From: CAWKAO01 sp963847665
GTDB lineage: Bacteria; Actinomycetota; Humimicrobiia; Humimicrobiales; Humimicrobiaceae
NCBI GenBank assembly: GCA_963847665.1
Contig: CAWKAO010000001.1
Span: 124,001 to 188,000, forward strand
DNA: 64,000 nucleotides
Direction of reading: 5' to 3'
This document shows positions 17,958 through 27,938 of the stretch, piece after piece; the first letter of the stretch is position 1; each line of letters begins with the position of its first letter. The notes under the pieces are model-generated. The model made no database searches, was not told the origin of the DNA, and was given only the letters and a program-made list of their open reading frames with translations. Position numbers and translations under genes: made by a program.

Positions 17958-19427
17958 ATGGTAAAAAAGATTTATATACATGACCAAAAGATAAAAGATG
18001 AATGCGGAGTATTTGGAATATATACCAGAAGCAGAAATGCTGCCGAGTTTATTTTTTATGGTCTACAGGCTCTTCAGCACAGGGGACAGGAAAGTGCAGG
18101 AATAGCAGTATCTGACGGAGAAGACATACTGGTCTTTAAAGATCTGGGTCTCGTATCCCAGGTTTTTTCTGAGCAGAATCTTGCGCCCCTGCAGGGAAAT
18201 ATCGGTATAGGGCATACAAGGTACTCTACTACAGGCAGCAACATATGGGATAATTCACAGCCTCTTTATCGGATGTTTGGGGAAGAAGTCTTTGCTGTTG
18301 CCCATAATGGCAACCTTACAAATACTGAAGAACTTAGAAAAGAACAAATGCGAAAGGGTATAAGGTTTGAAACGACAACTGATACTGAAGTCATTGCATC
18401 CCTTATTGAAAGCTATGACGGTACAAGCATAGAGGATGCCGTAAAAGAAACTGCCGGTAAGATAAAGGGCTCATACTCATTACTGGTCCTGACCAAGAAT
18501 AAGGTATTTGCTATAAGAGATCCACACGGCTTCAGGCCCATGGTCCTTGGTGACCGGGAGGGGGACTATATTGTCGCATCTGAGACATGCGCACTGGATA
18601 TAATAGATGCTGATTTTGTCAGGGAGATAGACCCCGGAGAGATCGTTATCATAGATAAAGATGGATTGCGTTCCCAGATGATGCTTCCTGTAGACAGAAT
18701 ATCGATGTGTGTTTTCGAACTGATATATTTTGCCCGCCCTGACAGTTACCTGTACAATAAAAATATTTTCAAGATAAGGCATGCAATGGGCAGGGAACTT
18801 GCAAAAGAGAATCCTGTTATAGCTGATCTTGTCATTTCTGTTCCCGACTCAGGGACACCGGCAGCCATAGGGTATTCTGAGCAGTCAGGGATACCTTATA
18901 GCGAGGGTCTTATAAAGAACAGGTACATAGGCAGGACATTTATACAACCCATTCAGGAAATAAGGGAGATCGGGGTAAAAATAAAATTAAATCCACTTAC
19001 AGAAGTGATCAAGAAGAAAAAGCTGGTCGTAGTTGATGATTCTATAGTGAGGGGCAATACGTCAAAAAAAGTGGTCCAGATGTTATATTCTGCAGGGGCA
19101 AAAGAGGTACATATGAGGATAAGCAGCCCACCTCTTCTATATCCCTGTTATTATGGCATTGATATGGCAACAAAAAAGGAATTTATTGCAAACCACAGGA
19201 CTCTTGAAGATATAAGGAAATACCTGAATGTCGACTCCCTCAGGTACCTGTCCATCGACGGACTCGTCCACGCTATTGGCGAGACAAAGGATAAATTCTG
19301 TTTTGCCTGTTTTAACGGAGATTACCCGGTACCAATACCTGATGAAGCTGACTTTGATAAATATTTTATGGAGAAAAACGAATACCTCGAAGAAAAAGAA
19401 CAGACAGGACTCCCTTCTAATATTTGA
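17958..19427 (+). CDS. purF: Amidophosphoribosyltransferase
   Basis: First committed step of purine synthesis: PRPP plus glutamine to phosphoribosylamine. A 15-residue propeptide precedes Cys16 (KDECGVFGIY), which becomes the N-terminal nucleophile after processing. GHTRYSTTG and the PRPP loop VVVDDSIVRGNTS are intact. Cysteines around CVFELIYFARPDS and CFACFNGDYP match the B. subtilis-type [4Fe-4S] enzyme, which is oxygen-sensitive. The ATG at 17958 has no strong ribosome site. 489 residues. Confidence 0.95.
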   Translation: MVKKIYIHDQKIKDECGVFGIYTRSRNAAEFIFYGLQALQHRGQESAGIAVSDGEDILVFKDLGLVSQVFSEQNLAPLQGNIGIGHTRYSTTGSNIWDNSQPLYRMFGEEVFAVAHNGNLTNTEELRKEQMRKGIRFETTTDTEVIASLIESYDGTSIEDAVKETAGKIKGSYSLLVLTKNKVFAIRDPHGFRPMVLGDREGDYIVASETCALDIIDADFVREIDPGEIVIIDKDGLRSQMMLPVDRISMCVFELIYFARPDSYLYNKNIFKIRHAMGRELAKENPVIADLVISVPDSGTPAAIGYSEQSGIPYSEGLIKNRYIGRTFIQPIQEIREIGVKIKLNPLTEVIKKKKLVVVDDSIVRGNTSKKVVQMLYSAGAKEVHMRISSPPLLYPCYYGIDMATKKEFIANHRTLEDIRKYLNVDSLRYLSIDGLVHAIGETKDKFCFACFNGDYPVPIPDEADFDKYFMEKNEYLEEKEQTGLPSNI

Positions 19428-19437
19428 AAGGACTAAA

Positions 19438-20515
19438 TTGAAAGATAAATACAGTTCATCTGGAGTTGATCTTGATGAAGCAGCCAGGGCTGTTGATCTT
19501 ATTAAAAAACCTGTTTTCAGTACTTTTTCTTCAAATGTCTTAAATGACCTCACCTCATTTGCAGGATTGTTCCGGCTTGATAGCAGCAAATTATAAAGAG
19601 CCTGTTCTTGTTTCTTCAACTGATGGTGTCGGTACCAAGCTTTTGATAGCGAGGGAAACAGGGATTTATGACCATATAGGCCAGGACCTTGTAGGGATGT
19701 GCATAAACGATATTTTATGCTGCGGGGCCACCCCTTTATTTTTTCTTGATTATATTGCGTGCGGAAAGCTGGTGCCTGAAAGAATAAATACCATAGTCAG
19801 CTCTATAGCTTCCAGCTGTATTGAATGCGAGACTTCCCTGATCGGAGGAGAAACTGCTGAGATGCCGGGTATGTACGAACCTGGAGATATAGATCTTGCA
19901 GGATTTGCTGTAGGGGTCGTAGATAAAAAAGATATTATAAATCCAGCTCTTGTAAAAAGGGGAGATATCGTTTTTGGTATCGCATCATCAGGACTTCACA
20001 GTAACGGGTTTTCTCTTGTAAGAAAGATCATCAAAGATAAAAATATTGATATCAATGAGGAGTTTGGTCCGGGTACAGATAAAGAACATGCATTTGGTTC
20101 CGTTTCTGCTGATAGTAAAAAACCTCATAGTCTTAGAGAAGTGATATTGGAGCCAACAAATCTATATTTTAAGACCCTGAAGCAAATAAAAGAGGCAGAT
20201 ATCAAACTCAGCGGGATAGCACATATAACCGGTGGAGGTTTCTTTGAAAATATAAACAGGGTCATACCCAGGGAAAATGACGCAGTCATCAGAAGCGGGA
20301 CCTGGCCGGTCCCGGAGATATTCAGGTTTTTACAAAAGATGGGATCTGTAAGTGCTGAAGAGATGTTCAGGGTATTCAATATGGGTATCGGTATGGTGAT
20401 GCTGGTTTCTAAAAAAAATGCAGAAAAGCTAAGAGGTATTTCACAAAAACTTCCTTTTAAAATTTTTGAAATAGGAGCCATAATCGAGGGAAGTGGAAGG
20501 GTAATAATAAATTAG
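19438..20515 (+). pseudogene. purM: Phosphoribosylformylglycinamidine cyclo-ligase, frameshifted
   Basis: FGAM to AIR. The true N-terminus begins at TTG 19438 after GAAAGGA: MKDKYSSSGVDLDEAARAVD through LTSFAGLFRLDSS, then meets TAA at 19594-19596. The next frame continues the family sequence at once with ANYKEPVLVSSTDGVGTKL and runs on to 20515 (GGETAEMPGMY, ASSGLHSNGFS). Removing one base from the AAA at 19588-19590 restores one protein of about 358 residues, the normal length. All other pathway genes here are intact, so an assembly indel or recoding is more likely than loss of function. Confidence 0.85.
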
Positions 20516-20559
20516 ACCTTTCAAGATCATCCGACTCCTGGTCTTACAAAAAAATTAAT

Positions 20560-21171
20560 ATGAAAGATAAAAAAAGAATAGCAGTATTTGCTTCAGGGTA
20601 TGGCTCAAATCTTCAGGCAATCATCGATTACTCACAAAAAAAAGATATAAGCGGTTCGATAGTCCTTGTCTTAAGCAACAATGCCGATTCCTATGCTTTG
20701 AAGAGAGCCGAAAAAAACTCCATAAGATCCGTTTGTATTGAGCCTGGAGGATTTAAAGACAGGGCAGCATTTGATGCTGAAATCCTAATGGTATTGAGTA
20801 AAGAAAAGATAGACCTGATAGTCCTTGCAGGTTATATGCTGCTTCTAGGAGAGGAAATAGTCGGAAATTATCAAAACAGGATATTGAATATACACCCGGC
20901 ACTCTTACCTGCGTTTAAAGGTTTGCATGGAATAAAAGATGCTTATGATTATGGTGTCAGGGTCACGGGTGTGACTGTGCATTTTGTAGATAATGGACTT
21001 GACAGCGGTCCTATAATCTTTCAGCAGGCAGTGATCCTTGACCAGGATGACAGCCTTGAAATGATTGGAAAAAAGATCCATGAAGTGGAACATAAGGTCT
21101 ACCCTGAAGCCATAAGACTTTTTTGTCAGGACCGCCTGCAGATCAGGGGAAGAAAAGTCCTGATAAAATAA
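20560..21171 (+). CDS. purN: Phosphoribosylglycinamide formyltransferase
   Basis: Transfers a formyl group from 10-formyl-THF to GAR. Motifs: ASGYGSNLQAI near the start, the folate/catalytic block NIHPALLPAFKGLHG with Asn and His, and VHFVDNGLDSGPII containing the catalytic Asp. 203 residues, complete. Start at ATG 20560, 44 bases after purM. Confidence 0.93.
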   Translation: MKDKKRIAVFASGYGSNLQAIIDYSQKKDISGSIVLVLSNNADSYALKRAEKNSIRSVCIEPGGFKDRAAFDAEILMVLSKEKIDLIVLAGYMLLLGEEIVGNYQNRILNIHPALLPAFKGLHGIKDAYDYGVRVTGVTVHFVDNGLDSGPIIFQQAVILDQDDSLEMIGKKIHEVEHKVYPEAIRLFCQDRLQIRGRKVLIK

Positions 21172-21248
21172 AACATTAAAAACTGCAGTTTGAAAAAAAT
21201 ATATGGTTTTTTAATTACAAAATAATTTTTTAAAGACAGGAGAAAAAA

Positions 21249-22955
21249 ATGTCAATCAAGATCAAAAGGGCATTACTGAGCGTCTCCAGTAAGATCGGTA
21301 TCATTAAATTTGCTGAAGCACTTCAAAGCTTCGGAGTAGAGCTTATTTCGACAGGCGGTACATATAAGCAATTATTGGATGCAGGGATAAAGGTAAAGAG
21401 GATAGAGGAACTTACTAATTTCCCAGAAATGCTAAACGGCCGGCTCAAGACTCTTCATCCTTTTGTACATGGCGGGATCCTTGCAAACAGGTCTATAGAA
21501 GAACATCTAAGTCAGGTAAATAGTATGGGTATTAAATTAATAGATATGGTCGTTGTCAATCTCTATCCTTTTAAAGAGACAATTTCAAAACCTGATGTCA
21601 CTCTTGAGGAAGCTATAGAGAATATCGATATAGGCGGACCGACTATGTTGAGAAGTGCCGCAAAAAACAGCAGAAATGTCGCAGCAGTTGTAGATCCACA
21701 GGACTATGAACTAATAACCGAAGAACTGAATGCTTCAGGAGGTGAGTTGAGCCAGGCAACACTATTCAAATTGTGCGCAAAAGCATTTCAGCATACATGT
21801 GAGTATGACAGCGTGATATTTAATTACCTGTTAAAAAAATATGAAGAAAAGAAAGAGATGGATTACAGCGGCTCTGATGTCTATATAAAACCCTATTTAA
21901 AAATAGACTGCACCAAAGTTGAAAACGATTTTATAGGGGACACTTCTTCAAATTATTTTAAGGATGAAGCCGGCGGTTTTACGAAGCACCTTAATCTTGA
22001 TTATGAAAAAATCAGTGATCTCAGATACGGAGAGAATCCTCACCAGAAAGCTGCTTATTATAAGATAGGAAATGCGGGGCCTGAGTGTTTCGCAAACAGC
22101 GTACAGCTCCAGGGCAAGGAACTTTCATATAACAATATTATGGATGCAAATTCGGCATTTGCTATTGTAAAGGAATTCGATGAGCCATGTGTTGCAGTCA
22201 TAAAACACAATAATCCGTGCGGGGTCGCATTATCATCGACGGTCACACAGGCTTACCATGATGCGCATTTCTGTGATCCGGTTTCTGCTTTCGGCAGCAT
22301 TGTAGCAAGCAACTTTAAATGGACCTCTGATGCGGCCAGATTTTTACAGGATAAATTTGTAGAGGTGCTTATCGCTCCAGATTTTGAAGATGAAGCACTT
22401 GAGATACTTAAGAAGAAAGAAAACCTCAGGATCTTAAAGATCGGTTTCAATTCTGATGAATATAAAGATAAGATAAAAAACGCTTCCTTTAAACAGTATG
22501 ATGTCGACATTAAAAGTATCGATGGGGGACTGCTTGTCCAGGATATCGATACAGCCATGTCAGGCTCAGAAACATATGATTTTGCTACAACCCTGAAACC
22601 CTCAAGGTCACAGATAGAGGACCTTTTGTTCGCATGGCAGGTATCCAAAAATGTAAAGTCAAATGCAATTGTCCTTGTGAAGGGAAGGATGACTGTAGGT
22701 ATCGGAGCGGGCCAGATGAGCAGGGTCGATGCAACAAAGATCGCTATTGAAAAAGCAGGTGAAAGAGCAAAAGGATCCGTACTTGCATCAGATGCATTTT
22801 TCCCATTTGGTGATGCCGTAGAAGCCGCTATAGATGCTGGTGTTAAGGCGATTATCCAGCCTGGAGGTTCGGTAAAGGATAAAGAAGTAATAGAGATATG
22901 TGAGAGATTAAAAGTACCGATGCTTTTTACAGGAAAAAGGCATTTCAGGCACTGA
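21249..22955 (+). CDS. purH: Bifunctional AICAR transformylase/IMP cyclohydrolase
   Basis: Last two steps to IMP. The N-terminal cyclohydrolase (MGS-like) domain has RALLSVSSKIGI and STGGTYKQL; the transformylase domain includes DLRYGENPHQKAAYY, KHNNPCGVALS and the closing SDAFFPFGDAVEAA. At 568 residues it is about 40-50 longer than usual, owing mostly to a stretch at about 195-255 between the domains. GGAG ribosome site at 21239-21242. Last gene of the purine cluster. Confidence 0.94.
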   Translation: MSIKIKRALLSVSSKIGIIKFAEALQSFGVELISTGGTYKQLLDAGIKVKRIEELTNFPEMLNGRLKTLHPFVHGGILANRSIEEHLSQVNSMGIKLIDMVVVNLYPFKETISKPDVTLEEAIENIDIGGPTMLRSAAKNSRNVAAVVDPQDYELITEELNASGGELSQATLFKLCAKAFQHTCEYDSVIFNYLLKKYEEKKEMDYSGSDVYIKPYLKIDCTKVENDFIGDTSSNYFKDEAGGFTKHLNLDYEKISDLRYGENPHQKAAYYKIGNAGPECFANSVQLQGKELSYNNIMDANSAFAIVKEFDEPCVAVIKHNNPCGVALSSTVTQAYHDAHFCDPVSAFGSIVASNFKWTSDAARFLQDKFVEVLIAPDFEDEALEILKKKENLRILKIGFNSDEYKDKIKNASFKQYDVDIKSIDGGLLVQDIDTAMSGSETYDFATTLKPSRSQIEDLLFAWQVSKNVKSNAIVLVKGRMTVGIGAGQMSRVDATKIAIEKAGERAKGSVLASDAFFPFGDAVEAAIDAGVKAIIQPGGSVKDKEVIEICERLKVPMLFTGKRHFRH

Positions 22956-22981
22956 GATTTAAAAACTTGCATCTAAATAAA

Positions 22982-23020
22982 ACTGATCCCCGCCATCCTT
23001 TTTGGGATCAGGGGATCAGT
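22982..23020. terminator. Convergent terminator between purH and lon
   Basis: ACTGATCCCC (22982-22991) and GGGGATCAGT (23011-23020) form a perfect 10-bp stem; GGGATCA inside the loop allows an alternative pairing. On the minus strand the stem is followed by TTTTATTT, so it fits best as the lon terminator, and it would also block the purine transcript. Confidence 0.65.
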
Positions 23021-23073
23021 AATTATTTATTTAACTCAGCTATTCACTTACATTTCATCTGTATTTGACTGGT

Positions 23074-25494
23074 TTAAGCTGTAAATGCTGATATTTTTTG
23101 CTCTTGACCGATTATATGTTTTTTTGCATTCTGAAATGGGTCTTTTTCAAGAGCGTTTCTTACAGCCTCGTCAATATTGTCTACAAAGACAAGCTTAAGT
23201 CCCTTAAGTATATTAGAAGGTATTTCTTCCAGGTCCTTCTTATTCTTTGCAGGAAGGATGACCAATCTAAGTCCAGCTCTTTTGGCTGCAAGAAGTTTTT
23301 CCTTCAGGCCACCGATAGGGAGGACCCTTCCTCTGAGAGTAATTTCGCCTGTCATACCTACATCCCTAAGGACTGGTATACCAGTCATTGCTGACAGGAG
23401 AGACGTAGTTATAGCTACTCCTGCAGACGGGCCGTCTTTTGGCACTGCTCCAGCTGGGACATGTATATGAGTATCAGATTTGCTGAACATGTTGTCATTT
23501 ATACCAAATGCTCCAGCTTTCGAGTGTACATAACTGATCGCTGCTTTCGCAGATTCCTGCATTACTTCTCCAAGATTACCTGTCAGTATCAGCTTGCCAT
23601 TTCCCTTGTAATGAGTTGATTCTATTAATATTATATCTCCACCCACTGGAGTATAGGCCAGTCCTGTCGAAACACCGATACTGTTTTTATCCTCAAGCTC
23701 ACTGGGCTGTATTTTTGAGACACCCAGATATTCATTTATTTTATTGCGAGTTATGATCTTAGGATATTTCTTATTTTCCAGTATTTCCCTGGCTACTTTT
23801 TTACAGATATTCCCGATCTCACGCTCAAGATTCCTGACCCCTGCTTCTCTTGTATACTCCTCGATTAAAAGAAGGGTCGAATCATTCGAGAATTTAACAT
23901 TATACTTATCGATTCCCTGTTCCTTCATCTGCTTTGGGATCAAAAATCTTTCAGCGATATGGATCTTTTCTTCTGAGCTGTACCCCGGTATCTCTATGAC
24001 CTCCATCCTGTCGCGCAGTGCCGGGTGTATCGTATCAAGTATATTTGCCGTTGTTATAAACATGACATTGGACAGGTCATAAGGAACTTCAAGATAATGG
24101 TCCCTGAAGGAATTGTTCTGTTCAGGATCCAGTACCTCAAGTAAGGCTGAAGAAGGGTCTCCCCTGTAATCGGCGCCTACCTTATCTATCTCATCAAGCA
24201 TAAATACCGGATTGTTTGTCTTGACCTGTGAAAGACCCTGAATGACCCTTCCAGGTAATGCACCGACATATGTCCTTCGATGCCCCCTTATTTCTGCTTC
24301 ATCCCTGATACCGCCAATAGACATCCTGATAAACTTTCTACCCATAGCTTTTGCGATGGATTGCCCGAGGGATGTCTTACCTACACCGGGAGGTCCGACA
24401 AAGCAAAGGATAGGTCCTTTTGTCGTCTTTCCTTTCAATTTTCTTACTGCAAGGTAATCAAGGATATGTTCCTTGACTTTTTCAAGATCATAATGGTCAT
24501 TATCCAGTACTTTCTTTGCTTTTTTGAGTTCGAGAACATCCTTTGTCCTTTCAGACCAGGGGACATCAAGCATCCAGTCTATGTAAGTCCTTATATATGA
24601 ATATTCAGGTGACATACTGTTCATGGATTCAAGTCTTTTTATTTCCTTTTTTACTTTTTCCCTTGCATCTTTGGGCATTTTTTTCTTTAAGAGTTTCTTC
24701 TCAAGGTCATTAATAAGCTCAAAAGATTCATCTGCTTCTCCCAGCTCTTCTTTGATAGCTTTTAATTGCTGCCTTAGGTAATACTCTCTCTGGGTTTTTC
24801 CGACTTCCTTCTGTACCTTGTCCCTTATTTGAGATTGTACCTCAAACTTACGTAACTCTTCGCTCAAGTATTCTGTAAGTTTTTTTAATCTGCTGATCAC
24901 ATTTACTTCCTCAAGTATTGACTGCTTCTGTATTGTTTCAGTTAAAAGGTAAGATGCAAAAAGATCAGCCTGTACTTCCGGTTTGGATATATTTGTAGCT
25001 GCCACTACAAAAGCTGTAGGAAGCGGAATACCAAGCTGGATGAACTTCTCGACCTGTATCCTTATTGTAGTATTAAGATTCTCTGTTTCCTCTGTAATAG
25101 TAAAAGGTTCCTCTTCGACCACTTCAGTAAATACCCTGAAATAAGGTTCGGTCTGGGTAAAATATTTTACTTTCACCCTGCTGATACCTTCGACAATACA
25201 TTTCAATTCATCATGTCCAAGATTTACTACCTGCTTTAAAACACAGGCCGTACCTATATCATAAAGATCCTCTCTTGAGATGTCTTCTTTGCCTTCTTCC
25301 CGCTGTGCCATAACGACTATTATCTTGTGCTCTTTTGAAGCATTATTTATAGCCTCTATAGATTTTTTCCGGCCTACTACAAGTGGAGTAGAAAGGAACG
25401 GAAATACCACGCTGTTTTTTAAAGCCAATAAAGGCAATTCCTGCGGTATTTTTATTGCAGTATTTTTTTCGTTTGTTTTGCTTTCTTCTGCCAT
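23074..25494 (-). CDS. lon: ATP-dependent protease Lon
   Basis: AAA+ serine protease for damaged and regulatory proteins. N-terminal LON substrate-binding domain (LPLLALKNSVVFPF), coiled-coil middle, Walker A GPPGVGKTS (Lys near residue 373), Walker B VFMLDEIDKVG, and the protease domain with PKDGPSAGVAIT (catalytic Ser near 690) and GGLKEKL (catalytic Lys near 733). About 806 residues, full length. ATG 25494 is preferred over TTG 25503 because TAGGAG sits nine bases from the ATG and directly against the TTG. Confidence 0.95.
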   Translation of the reverse strand: MAEESKTNEKNTAIKIPQELPLLALKNSVVFPFLSTPLVVGRKKSIEAINNASKEHKIIVVMAQREEGKEDISREDLYDIGTACVLKQVVNLGHDELKCIVEGISRVKVKYFTQTEPYFRVFTEVVEEEPFTITEETENLNTTIRIQVEKFIQLGIPLPTAFVVAATNISKPEVQADLFASYLLTETIQKQSILEEVNVISRLKKLTEYLSEELRKFEVQSQIRDKVQKEVGKTQREYYLRQQLKAIKEELGEADESFELINDLEKKLLKKKMPKDAREKVKKEIKRLESMNSMSPEYSYIRTYIDWMLDVPWSERTKDVLELKKAKKVLDNDHYDLEKVKEHILDYLAVRKLKGKTTKGPILCFVGPPGVGKTSLGQSIAKAMGRKFIRMSIGGIRDEAEIRGHRRTYVGALPGRVIQGLSQVKTNNPVFMLDEIDKVGADYRGDPSSALLEVLDPEQNNSFRDHYLEVPYDLSNVMFITTANILDTIHPALRDRMEVIEIPGYSSEEKIHIAERFLIPKQMKEQGIDKYNVKFSNDSTLLLIEEYTREAGVRNLEREIGNICKKVAREILENKKYPKIITRNKINEYLGVSKIQPSELEDKNSIGVSTGLAYTPVGGDIILIESTHYKGNGKLILTGNLGEVMQESAKAAISYVHSKAGAFGINDNMFSKSDTHIHVPAGAVPKDGPSAGVAITTSLLSAMTGIPVLRDVGMTGEITLRGRVLPIGGLKEKLLAAKRAGLRLVILPAKNKKDLEEIPSNILKGLKLVFVDNIDEAVRNALEKDPFQNAKKHIIGQEQKISAFTA

Positions 25495-25523
25495 TAAATT
25501 CAACTCCTATAAATTATTTGAAA

Positions 25524-25540
25524 CCAGTAAAAAATACTGG
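25524..25540 (-). promoter_or_regulatory. Palindrome in the lon leader
   Basis: CCAGTA, five A, TACTGG: perfect 6-bp arms about 30 bases ahead of the lon start, downstream of the likely promoter. It could be an operator or a small leader hairpin. No HAIR or CIRCE heat-shock element is seen. Confidence 0.3.
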
Positions 25541-25594
25541 GTCAATTATTATATCGACTGACTTTTATTAAATCATTACTTTATTCTGACATAG

Positions 25595-25603
25595 ATTATA
25601 CCA
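25595..25603 (-). promoter_or_regulatory. Extended -10 promoter element for lon
   Basis: The minus strand reads TGGTATAAT here, a perfect -10 with the TGn extension. The -35 is weak (TGTTCT). The leader would be about 95 bases and would include the CCAGTA palindrome. Confidence 0.45.
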
Positions 25604-25672
25604 TGGTAGGTGTATATAGAACAGTGATTAAACCAAAAATATAAAATAATTTTTTAAATAAAGTAAATTATA

Positions 25673-25691
25673 TTTTCACTTTAAGTGAAAA
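25673..25691. repeat. Perfect palindrome between metallopeptidase gene and lon
   Basis: TTTTCACTT, one base, AAGTGAAAA: 9-bp arms in an A/T-rich stretch 55 bases after the metallopeptidase stop. It could be a weak terminator of that gene or an operator upstream of lon. Confidence 0.4.
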
Positions 25692-25745
25692 ATATATTAG
25701 TAATTATAATTGTTTTTTCATGGTTGTCAATAGAGGATTTTCTAT

Positions 25746-26108
25746 CTAATATCCGAGAAGTCTGAGTTTTTTTTCATCCATACCGAAATAGTGTCCGATT
25801 TCATGCAGTACGACTTTCTTTACAGTTCTTTTTATATCTTCAGGTCCGCTGCAGACTGATTCTATTGCTTTTTTAAAAATAGTGATCTTATCTGGAAGAG
25901 CAGGGCTGCGCATGCCTCTCTTTGTAAATGGCACCCCCTGATAAAGGGCAAGTATTATCTTCTGTTCAGATTCCTTCCCCTGGTTCTCGGGTTTCTGTAT
26001 ATTGTGCTCATCGATGACAATATCGATGTTTTCAAGTTTTTCCTTGAAGTATTTGGGTACTGTTTCAAGCACCTGGATGACTATTATTTCAAATTCTTCT
26101 CTATCCAT
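25746..26108 (-). CDS. Minimal zinc metallopeptidase family protein
   Basis: 120-residue protein starting MDREEFEIIVIQVLE and carrying HEIGHYFGMDE near the C-terminus: the HExxH zinc motif followed by a downstream acidic residue. This is the layout of the small 'metallopeptidase family' (minigluzincin-like, PF06262), common in Actinomycetota and other Gram-positives. Substrates unknown; no signal peptide, so probably cytoplasmic. It lies upstream of lon on the same strand. Confidence 0.75.
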   Translation of the reverse strand: MDREEFEIIVIQVLETVPKYFKEKLENIDIVIDEHNIQKPENQGKESEQKIILALYQGVPFTKRGMRSPALPDKITIFKKAIESVCSGPEDIKRTVKKVVLHEIGHYFGMDEKKLRLLGY

Positions 26109-26223
26109 ATCCGATTTTTATAACATTCTTTGGTTGAAATGATAATTAATATGTTAAAATTATTACAGAATTTTTGTTAATATTAAATAGGACCTTCAAA
26201 AAACATTTAAAGCGGGGGCTGCA

Positions 26224-26964
26224 ATGTCAAGAATAAGATGGCAGATCATACTTGGAATTATACTACTCGTACTTTCAGGGGTATTATATGCCGTTCATTT
26301 TGTAATATTTAGGGACTCTCACCACATCTTTATTTATATGCTTGGAGATGTCGCTTTTTTACCTATAGAGGTTCTGCTCGTAACACTCATAGTCGACAGG
26401 GTCCTGAGTGTCAGGGAAAAAAGAGCGATGCTGGAAAAACTAAACATGGTCATAGGAGCATTTTTCAGTGAGGTCGGTCTTAAGCTTATTTACCATTTTT
26501 CCTGTTTTGACCTGAACACAGAAAATGTAAAAAAGGAATTGCGCGATGTCAGTAAATGGGGAGATAAAGATTTCCAGGAGGTAAATAAGATTCTTAAAAA
26601 ATTGAAGTATTCCATAAGCTGTAAATCGGGAAATCTTATGGATCTTAAAGCATTCCTTTCAGAAAGAAGGGAATTTTTACTGAGGCTTCTTGAAAACCCG
26701 AACCTGCTGGAGCATGAAGAATTCACAGGACTGCTCTGGGCCGTTTTTCATCTTACTGAAGAACTTGAATACAGGAAGGATCTTGAGAGCCTGCCTGGAT
26801 CTGATTACAGCCACATAGAAGGTGATATAAAGAGAGCATATGTCATCCTGATAGCAGAATGGCTTGATTATATGAAGCATCTAAAAAACAGCTATCCGTA
26901 TCTCTTTTCGCTTGCATCCCGAATGAATCCGTTTAACGAAGACGCCTCTCCGATCATAAGCTAA
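26224..26964 (+). CDS. Unknown protein with two N-terminal membrane helices
   Basis: Not recognised. Hydrophobic helices at about residues 8-28 and 38-60, then VDRVLSVREKRAMLEKL leading into a soluble, mostly helical domain of about 170 residues with many Leu and Glu. The start ATG follows AAGCGGGGGC. It stands between divergent and co-directional genes, with about 40 bases to the next carrier gene, so the two may be co-transcribed. No catalytic motif is visible. Confidence 0.6.
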   Translation: MSRIRWQIILGIILLVLSGVLYAVHFVIFRDSHHIFIYMLGDVAFLPIEVLLVTLIVDRVLSVREKRAMLEKLNMVIGAFFSEVGLKLIYHFSCFDLNTENVKKELRDVSKWGDKDFQEVNKILKKLKYSISCKSGNLMDLKAFLSERREFLLRLLENPNLLEHEEFTGLLWAVFHLTEELEYRKDLESLPGSDYSHIEGDIKRAYVILIAEWLDYMKHLKNSYPYLFSLASRMNPFNEDASPIIS

Positions 26965-27007
26965 AACATCTATCGATTGGAGTCACCAGAAAAATGCAGG
27001 AAAGTAA

Positions 27008-27925
27008 ATGAAAAAGATAATAAGAATAATCACAAATAGAAATTTTATTTTTATTCTCTCTATTGTTCTCGGGATCGTAATAAGGGATGTACCAAAATGG
27101 ACATCGCATCTGACCATTCCTGCACTGGCAATAGTAATGACGGTCTCCCTTACGCAGATATCACTACGCAGTATCACAAGCATAAAAAGCATTATCAGGC
27201 CTGTTCTTTATTCTATTCTATTCAATTATATTATCTTTGCTGCATTCATGCTGGCCATCGCAAGATTTCTTATTATCGATAAAGAACTTTGGATTGGCTT
27301 TATCGTTTTAGCTTTCGCACCTCCAGGTGTCGCTATCCCGCCATTTACCCATATAATCGGTGGCAATGAGAAGTTTTCTATAATAAGTGTAGTGGCCGGA
27401 TACATTGCGGCTCTTGCTATAATACCGTTAGCAGGACTGGTATTCATTGGAAAAAATTTTATCCAACCATTGAAGCTGATACTGGTTTTTCTGGAGCTTA
27501 TTATTGCCCCTCTTATAATATCCCAGATACTGATTAGGTTTAAACTTGATAAGCATATAGCAAAATGGAGGGGTACTGTCGTTAACTATGGTTTATTTAT
27601 TGTAATATTTGTTGTCATTGCTTTAAACAGGGAAATATTTTTCACAGATCTCAAGGTACTGGGGTTTATTATACTGATAGCATCATTAACAATATTCGGG
27701 TTATGGTTCCTGATCAGTTTCAGTCTGAAAAAGTTAAGATTTGAAGAAGAAACAAGAAGGAGCCTCATCCTGGTCGGCCTGATAAAAAACAGTGGTTTTG
27801 CTGCAGCGACTGCTCTTGAACTGTTTGGCATAAGATCTTCTCTCCCTGGTGCAGTTTTTAGTGTTTTTATAATTATCTTTCTAATATTAGTCCCGCTTCA
27901 ATTTAGGAGTCCGGCTACAAAATAG
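27008..27925 (+). CDS. BASS-like (bile acid:sodium symporter superfamily) carrier
   Basis: Polytopic membrane protein of 305 residues with about nine or ten helices. The sequence LAFAPPGVAIPPFTHIIGGN in the fourth or fifth helix, and the second helix pair SGFAAATALELFG, recall the paired crossover helices of the BASS/SBF fold. Substrate cannot be told; organic anions are usual for the superfamily. The auxin-efflux (AEC) carriers share the fold and are an alternative. A methyltransferase gene follows after 13 bases. Confidence 0.5.
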   Translation: MKKIIRIITNRNFIFILSIVLGIVIRDVPKWTSHLTIPALAIVMTVSLTQISLRSITSIKSIIRPVLYSILFNYIIFAAFMLAIARFLIIDKELWIGFIVLAFAPPGVAIPPFTHIIGGNEKFSIISVVAGYIAALAIIPLAGLVFIGKNFIQPLKLILVFLELIIAPLIISQILIRFKLDKHIAKWRGTVVNYGLFIVIFVVIALNREIFFTDLKVLGFIILIASLTIFGLWFLISFSLKKLRFEEETRRSLILVGLIKNSGFAAATALELFGIRSSLPGAVFSVFIIIFLILVPLQFRSPATK

Positions 27926-27938
27926 CCTCATACCCAAT

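Noticed and set aside
22253..22972. 239-codon open frame antisense to purH
   Set aside because: Serine- and proline-rich shadow of the real gene; no start signal and no family.
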